Assembly: GCA_000727475.1 (NCBI GenBank) | Contig: KL647308.1 | Location: 434,001 to 498,000, forward strand | From: Sarcocystis neurona | Lineage: Eukaryota; Apicomplexa; Conoidasida; Eucoccidiorida; Sarcocystidae | Direction: 5' to 3' | Length of the DNA stretch: 64,000 nucleotides | Shown here: positions 39,747 through 49,546 of the stretch, piece by piece | Layout of the letters: every line of letters starts with the position of its first letter | Position numbering within the stretch: position 1 is the first letter of the stretch | The notes under the pieces: generated by a model | What the model was told of the DNA's origin: nothing | The model's database searches: none | The model's input: only the letters and a program-made list of their open reading frames with translations | Translations under genes and position numbers: made by a program

Positions 39747-40432
39747 GTGGCTGGCAAAGCCAGGAGCGCTGCGCAGAGGACCGTTCAGAGCACCACTGGC
39801 AACGCCCACAGCAGCTGCCGTGTCCACAGCAGTAGCAACACCGGTCTCAGCAGCAATAGCGCCCACAGCAGCAGCAGCGGCCTTCCCCCCAACAGCAGCA
39901 GCGTCCGCAGCAGCACCGTCAGCGTGCCCAGCTGCAGCAGCAGCGTCTGTCTCTCTCCGAGGCGCCGCGCCCCGGGCAGCGCCACTACCACTACAACTGC
40001 AACAGCATCGACAACGAGTACTACTACTCCTACAGCAGCAGAGGGAAAAAGAAGAGGGACAGGTCGGTAGTGGTACGGAGCTCTTCAACAGCAGCGGAAA
40101 AAGCCAGGCTTCCCTCGCGCAAATGGGAGCAGAATCGCGACCGCGTGTCCGAGACTCGCCGACTCTTCCGCCATCACGTCGCCAGAACTACAGGTAGCAG
40201 CAGCTGCAGCGTCCTACCACAGATGACGGAAGGACGCACGCGCTCGGCACACCAGCAGCTCGGACAGGAACAGCAGAAGCAGCAGCCGCAGCGCGCGCAG
40301 GGTTCCGCCTCCCAAGAGGCGACACGTAGTAGTAGCTGCAGCGTCTTGCGCCGGAAGAGGGAAGGCGGCAGCAGTAGCACCAGCACGCTCACTGAAGCAC
40401 ACCAGTTCGAGAAGCAGCAGCAACAGCGGTAG
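39747..40432 (+). other. Candidate Ser/Thr/Gln-rich coding segments
   Basis: Two overlapping plus frames look protein-like. The first (39747-40070) is Ser/Thr-rich and ends near a possible donor ACAG|GTCGGT. The second (40070-40432) is Gln/Ser/Arg-rich and holds the motif SSSCSVL twice, 135 bases apart and in frame. A third SSCSVF occurs near 40487 in another frame. The CAG polarity favours the plus strand. Competing minus frames are Leu-rich. No family is recognised. Confidence 0.25.
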
Positions 40433-41734
40433 CGGTAGCAGCACGCGGACTAAGGAACCGTACGAGAAGCTGGCGTTGCTCCCGGCAGCAGCTGTAGCGT
40501 CTTCTCGCAGAGGAACAGCAGCAGCCGAACACTCCCACCAGCACCAGCGGTGGCAGGACAGATGTGTGTAAGCTGCGAGCCTCGCTCTCCACCGCAGCAG
40601 CAGCAAGGGCAACGGAACCGATTTCGCTGGACGAACCTGCTGTCAAGGAAAGGCTCTCCTTTTTCGACAGCAGGCCGTCGCCGCACGGGCACCAGGGGGT
40701 GGGTGAGTATTAAACCGCGCAGCGGCAGGACGAGCTGCGGCAGCGAGTGCGCTCTCTGGCTGTAAAAAATAGCAGAGAGAGTGCAGCACATGCACCAGTC
40801 CCGGGGTGTGCTGCTCCAACTATACGGGCCTGAGAATGTCAGGGGCCCGGCCACCGTTCTGCGGCTGCTGCAGCAGAAGCCACTCTTTGGCTGCTGCAGC
40901 AGCCGCGGAAGCCCCAGCAACCCACTCTCTCTCGCAAGGCGAAAGTACTGCCAGGCAGGACGACTCAGCAGGGGAACGAATGGCGGCAGTCAGCAGGCGT
41001 TGCGGCCTACAGCTCCACTCCAGCAGCAAGGGCCGCGCGCGCGGGACAGGCAGCAGGCAGGCGCCGCTCTCTCAGCAGCAGTAGCAGGGGGCTGCTGTAG
41101 TAGTAGTCGTCGCATCCCAGAAACGCTTCCACTAGCCAAACTAGCGGCAGTTCCGCATATATAACGGCATAGCTGGCAGTGAGCTCACCAAGAGCGAGCA
41201 GAACCAGACGGTGCTGTCGGACAACCCGCAGCGCGCATACTTGGCATGAACAGCAGCGAAGCAGCAGCAATAGTCGAAACGCAGTCGCTTCTTTTGTTTG
41301 TTTTCTGTTCGGAAAACTGCCCACTCCTGTTGCTGTGCAGGGGCATGGGCGGCACGCAGTCACCGAGCAACAGCAGCCCGGAGGAGGAACAGCGCTCCGT
41401 GTAACACTCTAGACGCCCATATGGATATGCTTTTGATACCTCTTACGCGCTATCAACGGTAAACTTTCTGCTTTTTCCTGCACCCCACACTCGTGCTGCC
41501 GACGCGAGGTGTAGCGTTGATGTGGTCGTCATTTCTCGCGTTGCTGCCCCGGCGACTGCTCTCAAATCCGTGTTCCTCTCTCCTCAGGCACGCCACTTCC
41601 CACCCGGGGTAGGGAGCGAGCGCTTCGTCTTCTCACCCGGCTGAAAAGAAGGAGCGACACGCGAGGACGAGCTCAGCAGCAAGCTCTGCTCGGGCAGAAC
41701 AGCAGCAGCAGCAGCCACAAGCCGAGCAGCAGCA

Positions 41735-42175
41735 GTGCAGAACACTGGCAATCTTCGAGAGTGGCAGTCAGTCTCCAGCACCAGCAACACACAGCGGCAA
41801 CCTCAGCAGCCGCCAGTGGGGCAGCAATTAATGCCGCAGCGCCAGGAGCAGCAGTACCAGGAGCAGCAACAGCAGGAGCAGCAACTTCAGGAGCAACACG
41901 GGGTGGAACTGCAACAACGGGTCGGACAACAGCAGATGCGCTGGAGCAGCGACCAGTGCAGCTGGAGCGACGTCGAAACGGTGGAAGACGACCAGCGGAG
42001 ACGAAGACGGGGAAAAGTTGCGCTGCCAGCACCAGCTGCATCATTCTCCCTCTCTCTCTCGAGCGCCGCGTTTCTCTTGCCGCTGATCAGTATCTCATCT
42101 CGTTGCAGAGCCGTCACTGCCTCCCCCTGCCAGCAGTTTCCTGTGGGCCTCAAGGTCTTCTCATCCGTGCACTGA
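41735..42175 (+). other. Candidate Gln-rich coding segment
   Basis: A 146-codon plus frame starts with ATG and holds about 30 residues of QEQQ-type repeats followed by an acidic-then-basic stretch (SDVETVEDDQRRRRR). The tail after about 42040 is less protein-like, and a splice donor may precede it. No homology is recognised. It could be an exon of the same unresolved plus-strand gene as the segment at 39747-40432. Confidence 0.25.
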
Positions 42176-42739
42176 AACCCGCTTCCGTACGTCTTCTCAC
42201 CGAGCCAAGTCCTCGCTCGGGGCACTGATTTTTGGCCGTATAGAAACACACGGTCATACGACGTGTGCGGCGGTGCTTGATCATCACGTGCACGGGACAC
42301 AAGAAGCATGTCCATGTATGTATGTATGTATGTATCTGTGTAATTATAGCTATACATAGACCTGTGCGTGACGTGTCTGTTGGTGGCGACGTGTCGTGGG
42401 GGATCCGCTGCTGCTGGCCAGCCTGTAGCTTCGTTGAAGCGTCATCCTACCGGCGCCAGAGAGGAATGTACTTGCGCACGAACTACCGCACGTTGTAAAG
42501 TGAGGAAACGCATATGGGTGTGTCGTTCAGGACAAGTGACCTGCGTGTGTGTATAGACGTGGATCGGTTCATCCCCCGCTGTACTACTAGTGTATCTCCA
42601 CATATATACCTAGCACCGCCGCGCGGACTCGGCTGCCTTGCTGCATGCATCTGTGGAGGTGAGACTGCCTGAGGGAAGGGGAGAGACAAAGTTTGCCGTT
42701 GGAGCGCACCTGGGGACGACATCTAATGCGCGGATGTGC

Positions 42740-42788
42740 GTCCCCGTTCCCGCATACGTCAGCAGCTACATGCGCGAGGTTAGATTCC

Positions 42789-42821
<33 letters not shown>

Positions 42822-43284
42822 NNNNNNNNNNNNNNNNNNNNNNNNNNNNNNNNNNNNNNNNNNNNNNNNNNNNNNNNNNNNNNNNNNNNNNNNNNNNNNN
42901 NNNNNNNNNNNNNNNNNNNNNNNNNNNNNNNNNNNNNNNNNNNNNNNNNNNNNNNNNNNNNNNNNNNNNNNNNNNNNNNNNNNNNNNNNNNNNNNNNNNN
43001 NNNNNNNNNNNNNNNNNNNNNNNNNNNNNNNNNNNNNNNNNNNNNNNNNNNNNNNNNNNNNNNNNNNNNNNNNNNNNNNNNNNNNNNNNNNNNNNNNNNN
43101 NNNNNNNNNNNNNNNNNNNNNNNNNNNNNNNNNNNNNNNNNNNNNNNNNNNNNNNNNNNNNNNNNNNNNNNNNNNNNNNNNNNNNNNNNNNNNNNNNNNN
43201 NNNNNNNNNNNNNNNNNNNNNNNNNNNNNNNNNNNNNNNNNNNNNNNNNNNNNNNNNNNNNNNNNNNNNNNNNNNNNNNNNNTC

Positions 43285-43317
<33 letters not shown>

Positions 43318-43925
43318 GTGAAAGCCAGACTAGATTCTCTCTCTGTATATAAGCGAGCCGCTTCAAGCGTGAAGGTCGATTTCTCTCTATTTGTGTATAC
43401 ATGTGTGTGTAGGCCAGATTCGATTCCCTCCCTCTATGTATATATAAGCGAGCAGCTACACGCGTGAAAGTAGATTCTCTCTCTCTGTATATATATATAT
43501 ATGTATAGGCCAGATTAGATTCTCTCTATATATATACAAGCGAGGAGCTACATGAGTGAAAGTAGATTTTCTCTCTCTGTATATGTATATATATATACAT
43601 GTATAGGCCAGATTAGATTCTCTCTCTATATATACAAGCGAGGGGCTACATGAGTGAAAGTAGATTTTCTCTCTCTCTCTCTATATATATATATACCGTG
43701 TGAGTGTGTAGGCCCGATTAGATTCCCTCTTTCTTTGTATAGAAGCAGCTACATGCGTGAGCCTAGATTCTCTCTATCGCCCTCTCTCTCTACATACATG
43801 GGTTAGATTCCCTTCATCTCTCTTCTATATAGAAGCGAGCAGCCATAAGCCTGAGAGTAAACTCTCTGTCTCTCAACATGTTGGTGTATGTGCATAGGCC
43901 AGAGTAGACTCTTCCTAGCTCTCTT
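42740..43925. repeat. About 95-bp minisatellite, seven or more copies, interrupted by the gap
   Basis: Each unit reads roughly AGGCCAGATTAGATTCTCTC, then (TA)n, then AAGCGAGCAGCTACATGCGT, then GAAAGTAGATTCTCTCTC, then (TA)n. Copies start near 43320, 43410, 43507, 43605, 43710, 43800 and 43896. The last part of one more copy is visible before the gap at 42755-42821. The (CT)n(TA)n arms flanking the gap explain why assembly failed here. Confidence 0.85.
42822..43282. other. Assembly gap (N run, 461 bases)
   Basis: This is a continuous run of N bounded on the left by (CT)n(TA)n and on the right by (CT)n(TA)n. Its true size is unknown because the flanks belong to the same minisatellite. Confidence 0.99.
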
Positions 43926-45450
43926 TCTGTCTCTCTACATGTAGGCGAGAAGGGGGACTTTCCGTTTTTACTGCTGAAGAGACAAGGAGAACCGGCTGCC
44001 TGTAATATACGTGTGGGCGCCGGCCGCTTTGTGAAGAAGGGGTGTCGACATGCGCGCCTGAGGAAGCGGACAACTGCGCGTCTTTGGACCGTCCAACACG
44101 GACTGCCGACGGCGCAGTGGCGGTTTGTAGACGCCCTTCCGGTGTACGTACACCAGAGGAGACGCCAGAGGAGGGTGCCTCGGCCTGCGCCTGCGTAGAG
44201 ACGTGTGCTGCAGTGCGAAGCGGGAGAAGCACGCGCACCCACATCCCACCTTGCGTGGGCTGCGGTGTACGTACACTCCAGAAGAAACGCCCGAGAGAAA
44301 GAAAGAGAGGCGTCCTCGCCAGCATTTCCAGCAGCCCCCGCGTGTCTCTACGGCACGCAGTGCTGACCGTCTTCTCAGGGCGTGCGTACCTGCAAACGCA
44401 TGCAGGACGACGACGCCGCCGTTCACTGTCGTGTATCTTACTAAATACTGCGAGGGTATGGAAGGCGCCAGGGGATGGAAGGACCTCATATATATATACG
44501 CAGATCCATACATATATGTATGTATATATACGTATGCCTGGGTGGCTGCACGTGTGACCGGACACGTGTGCGTCCAATTTCTGCGCCTTTGCGTGTGCGT
44601 CCGTGTCAAGTTATTGCCGGAGTAGGCGTCCACGCTTGCATGCGTACGTGCGTATGTATGTGCATGTGGCTAAGCATACGAACGTATGTATGTAACTATT
44701 TATGCAGTGTGTATATATATAGGGTAGGGTAGTGCAGGCATTTTGGCAAATACCTGCGGACGTACGCGACCTACAAGCAGGTCTTCTGCACACGGAAGGT
44801 TGTGAGGGACATGCCCTGGAGGTTCCGGCGTGTCTGTTTCTGTGCCATTGGCTGTCTTTTCCGTGTTTGTATATATGTACAACTGACGAGAAGGCCTGGG
44901 CTGGCAGCCACCGCGTCTTTGTGTAGGTGAAGAAGGAAGTAGCTTTCCCTGTTTCACGTGGTGCACACACATCACATCCAATATTTGTACGTGTGTATTC
45001 GTCTGCTTCTGTACTCATATATACACGTATGTATAGTCTACATATACATGTGGGTGTATATATATTTATATATCCTTAGGCGTTTCCTGGTTTGTGTCAC
45101 GCTGCACACGAGGCGCGCCGCCGGGGTCGTCGCTGCTGCTGTACATGGCCCCGCAGTGGTGTGGTCCGTCGGGTGCTGCTGCTCTTGCTCCAAGTATTAC
45201 GGCGTCGGCGCTGGCGGGTGCAAGGAGACTCGGGTGCACAGGACCTCCCGACTTCGTTTCTGTGTTATTTGAGCGGGAGAAAACCCCATTCGTGCTTGTG
45301 TTGCGAGCTGACGCCGCGCCGAGGCTTGCTGCTCTTTTTTGCTGACGACTGCCGCTGCTTCAGCGTCCTCTCTTCGACCTCCTACAACTGCAGGGGTCTT
45401 GCAGCGCGGCTGCCGCTTTATCTGCTGAGGAGTCTACGTGGGCAGGCCTC
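43926..45450. other. Non-coding stretch upstream of the H-protein gene
   Basis: No supportable gene is seen. Two diverged copies of a block lie at about 44080-44180 and 44240-44310. Each contains a palindromic GTGTACGTACAC followed by AGA-GA-ACGCC. (TA)n tracts occur at 44490-44530 and 44712-44722, with a short telomere-like GGGTAGGGTAG at about 44723. The last 350 bases are GCT/CTG-rich and pyrimidine-biased, and could be leader or promoter. Confidence 0.5.
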
Positions 45451-47850
45451 ATGGCGCTCTGTGCGGCTGCGACGGCCGCGGCGGGTCGTGCAGCAGCAGC
45501 CCCGGCGCGGCTCGCTGAGGCAGGAGGCATAGGAGTAGCGACAGCAGCGTCCATTGCGCGATCTACGAAACCAGCAGGAGCAAGTGAAGTGTGGAGTCTG
45601 GGACGCAGCAGCAGCGACAGAAGCAGCCGTGTGGGGTGTCGACCAGCTTCGAGGATAGCTGTACACTCCCTGATAAAGTGGCAGCAGCACAAGCAGCAGC
45701 AGCAGCGGCTTGAAAGCAGCTGCTGTGGGCCACTCTTTTTTTCCGCTGACCGTGAGACACAGGCAGCTACCTTCAGGCAAGAGACCGCCGGAGGACAGAC
45801 CGTCGACGCTGCAGCGCAGAGGGCATCAGCAGCAGCTGCTGCCCTACACGCAGGGGCAGCAGACAGGAGCCGAGCGGAAGGCCGACTTGCACAGCAGGCG
45901 TCAGAGGCGCTTTCTCGACGAACAGCCGGAGCATCAGGGGTTACGAGCACCACAGCATCGTCGAGCGGAAAAGCCGGGGGACCAACGGAAGCCACAGGTG
46001 CGGCAGGCGAAGGCACTGCGGAAGCAGCAGCAACGTTGAAAGGCTGCGGGAGTGCTTGGGGTCTTGCTGCTAAGCTGCGCCTTGCAGTGAGTGCAGCAGC
46101 AGTACCAACTACTATCCAAGGCAGCAGCATAACGGATAAAAGCGTACGACAGAGTCCATCAGGACAGCATTTCTGCCGTATGTCGCGTGCGACAGAGATG
46201 CGGCCTGCCTGTGGAGTACCGACGTCTGAAGTGGTGGGGGTTGCAGACAAGCTTCCGCATCCGCTGTCCTTGGTGCTGTCTCAGCCGCGGTGTACGTACA
46301 CCGCGTTAGCTGCTGGAGCGCCGACACGCAGCCTCTCGTCGTCTTCGCCAAGCGGAGTCTCTTCTGCGTTGGCGACCCTCTACCCACCACTTGCGACGCA
46401 GCCCCATCGTTGTTTGTCACTACCCAGCACAGCAGCTGCGGCTCCACGAGCTGCTGCTGCTTCACCAGCAGGCGTTGCTGCTCGCTTCGCAACCACCAGT
46501 CATAAGCCTGTTTCTTGCACTGCTGCTGTTGCTGTACCAGGAGCAGTTACCGCAGTTGCTGCATGCGGCCGCGCTGCAGCAGCTGCTGCTTCCGGTTCTG
46601 CACCCCTGCTTCCCGTCGTCTTCCGTCGTCTCAAGTCTACTGCTGCTGCAGGCAACTCGGAAGCTGCTGGGAGCCTACCTGCTGCTGTAGGTATGCGTAC
46701 TGCGGCTTTATCTGTACCGACTGTTCGGCGCTGTGCTGCTGCGCGGAGTATGACGTCTGCCGCGGCTAGTGCTGCCGCCGCGGGTGCCTCTGCTGCTGGT
46801 GCTGCTTCTGCTGGTGCCGTTGCTACGTCTCCAGGTACCGATGCTACGGCTCCTGTGGCTGGCAGCAGAAAAGCGGTGGCCGCCTTGCCGCTGGGTAGCT
46901 TGTACAGTAAGACGCACGAATACGTGCATCTGCTCCTGGAGTTTGTCGAGCCAGCGGACGACAGCATGGCTGCCGCAGCAACAGCTGCCGCAGCCGGAAA
47001 GAGGAGAGGAGGAGGGGACGCCGCCGACAGCCCCATCTCACCAAGACCGCGACGTTGCCGACTTGTAGGCTTTGTGGGGATCAGTGCGCATGCAGCGGAG
47101 GAATTAGGTGAGGTGGTTTACTGCGAGTATACCCGTCCACTGGCCGCGGCTGCTGCAGCTGCTGCTGAGTCAGGAGGGACGGAAGCTGCAACGCGGGGAC
47201 ATCCCCAACAGCAGCGGGTGCATGCAGGCCGAGCAGGTGTAGCAGAAGGAGCTGAAGAAGGAGCAGGAGAAGAAACAACAGGAGGAGCCGAACAGAAGAA
47301 GATGTGGGTTCGGCGTGGCAGTCCCATATGCTCCCTGGAGTCTGTCAAGAGCGTCGCAGAAATTTACAGCCCTGTAGAAGGCGTTGTGCTTGAAATCAAC
47401 GCTGCAGCTGCAGAGGAACCTGGAGTCGTGTGGCGTCACTCTGAGGGAGACGGCTGGCTGGTCAAGTTGCTGCTGCCGTTGCCTGCAGGAAGGACAACCG
47501 GCAGCAACAGCGACGACGAGGTCAACGCTGCGTATGCTTTACACCTTACAGATGTCGATATATCCGGGCCGGGTGCTGCGCCTGCTGCCGCGGAGCCGCC
47601 GACGGGCGCCACAGCAGGAGGTGGACTAACAGCAGCAGCAGAAGCGGCACCGGGAGGCGGACCAGCAGCAGCAGAAGCCGCAGCGGGAGGTGAAGCAGCA
47701 GAGGAGACGTACGCATTTATGCAGGCCTGCAGAGAATGCCAACGCCTGCAGGACGCCCTCCTTGGCCTACGGCGCCGCCTTATGGGTCCGGAGCAGTACG
47801 TGCAGTTCGTGGAGAGAGAGAAGAAAGCGACAGGCACTACTGACACCTAA
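45451..47850 (+). CDS. Glycine cleavage system H-protein domain in an extended frame
   Basis: H-protein carries the aminomethyl group on a lipoyl-lysine between the P, T and L proteins of the mitochondrial glycine cleavage system, and in some organisms passes lipoate to other enzymes. The domain spans about residues 481-677 of the 799-codon frame. SKTHEYVHL is the N-terminal strand, GFVGISAHAAEELGEVVYCE the signature before the central loop, ESVKSVAEIYSPVEGVV the lipoylation hairpin with Lys633, and GDGWLVKLLLP the terminal strand. Two insertions rich in Ala, Gly and Glu interrupt it, and a helical C-terminal tail of about 50 residues follows. Typical H-proteins have 130-170 residues. The first 414 codons are Ala-rich and unassigned. 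An internal ATG at 46693 gives a leader rich in Arg, Ala and Ser (MRTAALSVPTVRRCAAARSM) that looks like a mitochondrial presequence and is the better start. Alternatively 46290-46865 could be an in-phase intron. The domain identity is firm; the 5' end is not. Confidence 0.85.
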   Translation: MALCAAATAAAGRAAAAPARLAEAGGIGVATAASIARSTKPAGASEVWSLGRSSSDRSSRVGCRPASRIAVHSLIKWQQHKQQQQRLESSCCGPLFFSADRETQAATFRQETAGGQTVDAAAQRASAAAAALHAGAADRSRAEGRLAQQASEALSRRTAGASGVTSTTASSSGKAGGPTEATGAAGEGTAEAAATLKGCGSAWGLAAKLRLAVSAAAVPTTIQGSSITDKSVRQSPSGQHFCRMSRATEMRPACGVPTSEVVGVADKLPHPLSLVLSQPRCTYTALAAGAPTRSLSSSSPSGVSSALATLYPPLATQPHRCLSLPSTAAAAPRAAAASPAGVAARFATTSHKPVSCTAAVAVPGAVTAVAACGRAAAAAASGSAPLLPVVFRRLKSTAAAGNSEAAGSLPAAVGMRTAALSVPTVRRCAAARSMTSAAASAAAAGASAAGAASAGAVATSPGTDATAPVAGSRKAVAALPLGSLYSKTHEYVHLLLEFVEPADDSMAAAATAAAAGKRRGGGDAADSPISPRPRRCRLVGFVGISAHAAEELGEVVYCEYTRPLAAAAAAAAESGGTEAATRGHPQQQRVHAGRAGVAEGAEEGAGEETTGGAEQKKMWVRRGSPICSLESVKSVAEIYSPVEGVVLEINAAAAEEPGVVWRHSEGDGWLVKLLLPLPAGRTTGSNSDDEVNAAYALHLTDVDISGPGAAPAAAEPPTGATAGGGLTAAAEAAPGGGPAAAEAAAGGEAAEETYAFMQACRECQRLQDALLGLRRRLMGPEQYVQFVEREKKATGTTDT

Positions 47851-49522
47851 GCAGCGACGGGCTGGCAGCACGTTGTGTGGATATACGAAGGTAGATAGAT
47901 GAAGAAGAAAGATCAGGAGAGAGAAGAAGAAGCGCGCGAAGGTATTCTGCTGCTGCTGTATCTGTGCGGGTGCCTGCGCGGCTACACCTTCCACTTGAGA
48001 CGCACTCGCGGGTACGTCTCTGTTGTTCTCCCGTACAGCTGCTGCTTCTGCCGGTGGTGCTTCCTCTGCTGCTGCTTCTCACGTAAAACGGAGGAGTCCG
48101 TTTCCTCGGCATTGCCACTGCTGCTGCCGTCCTGTGGCAGTCGAGGAAATGCGTCCTGCTCCTTTTCTACTTTTCCAGTCTCAGCGGGAGTACGCACCTC
48201 TGTCTGTATGTCCACACCGGCGTATTTTTCCCAGCAGCGTACACCCGTACTTCCGCGTGTACACGCATATGGAGAAGGATACACCAAGAGTGACACGGGA
48301 AAGAATGTGGCGAGTGTGTGACCGCTGATGCACCTCTGTGGATGCACAGATACGCGTGTGCAAGTACGTACAGGTATAGGTGTGCTAGTGAGCTAGTTGT
48401 AACTCTTTACCGTTCTACCGGTCTCTAGGTCGCAGGCGGTCCCAGTAAAAACCCAGGGTAGACATGGACTGCTGTCGACAGCCGCTGCAGTGGGCGCCTG
48501 GACAGCGATTGGGCAGCCGCTTTCGCAGCACGTGTTCACTGCGTAGTTAGCGTTTACGCAGGTGTTTCTACCTGCTCTGCTTTGTGCCAGTGCCCTACAT
48601 CGACCACAGCGCGACAGTGGGCGGCGCAGAGCTGTCCACAGATTAGCTGACCTGCATTCAGGTACATACGTCCCTAGAAATATACGTAGATATATATGTG
48701 CGTGTGGGCGACACGTTTATTTATTCGGACACGTGGAGATGTATACGCGTGTCGAGTCTCTTTTGATGAAGAACACCACGCGCAGCGCAGCGCCAGGGGC
48801 TGGGACTGCTTTTGCTGTTGTGCACGGCAGGTTACTCGCCCTCGGGAGCACATCCAGCGTCAGCAACATCTGCTGAGATGTTTGTAGCCTGAACTGCTGT
48901 GAGAGCGCTTGCTTGCATCGGGGGGGGTGCACGCAGAAGAGAGACGCATGTAGTCAGACGTCCTTTTGAGGGAAGCACGCCCACTAAGCGGCAGTTCTGT
49001 GCGCCCATCTGATTTAAAAGGGTCTTCTCGCAAGATAAAGGAGAGGCTGTTCTTCTACCCACTGTTCTTCTACGAGCTTGTATGTTACGAAGTGGCACCC
49101 GCCGCGCGCTATAAGAACGCGTAACACGCCTGTTGGTTCCATCCTGCGGGCTTGCACGCACTACTGTAGTTCCGCACACGCAAGGACTAGCCTCACGCAG
49201 TCGGAATGTTGTAACGGGGTCAGCAGGCGCTTTGAGCGTTTCGAGCTGCACATGTGTAAACGCTTCGCGCCTAGTCACAAGTTAGTAACTTATGCACTGC
49301 AGAGAACGGCGGGACGCGTTATGAAAGGACGTCCGTCAGGGAATTGTTTGGCTGTCGCTGACGACAGCCCCTAGAGACAAAGCCCTGCGTTGTGCGGAGT
49401 CGCACACTGTAGGGTGAGGCCAGCAGAGTTGTTGCTATGTAAAGAGATCCACGAGGAGCCACAGATCACGCAGGTTTCATCGAGGATACACAAGATGCGT
49501 GCAGTTCACAGAAGTCGCGAAA

Positions 49523-49546
49523 GGTCTATTGATAAACCAATAGACC
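49523..49546. repeat. Short perfect inverted repeat
   Basis: GGTCTATTG and CAATAGACC form a 9-bp perfect stem around a six-base loop, ATAAAC. There is no T-run after it and no recognised gene beside it, so a terminator role cannot be claimed. Confidence 0.7.

Noticed and set aside
40820..41363. Minus-strand exons with protein-like stretches (AVIYAELPLVWLVEAFLG and AKEWLLLQQPQNGG)
   Set aside because: I could not connect them by phase to each other or to a start and stop, and the CAG polarity there favours the plus strand.
44720..44734. Telomere-like GGGTAGGGTAG
   Set aside because: Only about two units, not an array; it may be chance or a scattered telomere-like word.
45360..46250. Minus frame of 296 codons with a hydrophobic segment (LLSVMLLPWIVVGTAAAL)
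   Set aside because: It starts at TTG, lies antisense to the H-protein frame, and its Ala runs mirror the plus-strand GCA codons. It is not excluded as a real gene, but nothing positive supports it.
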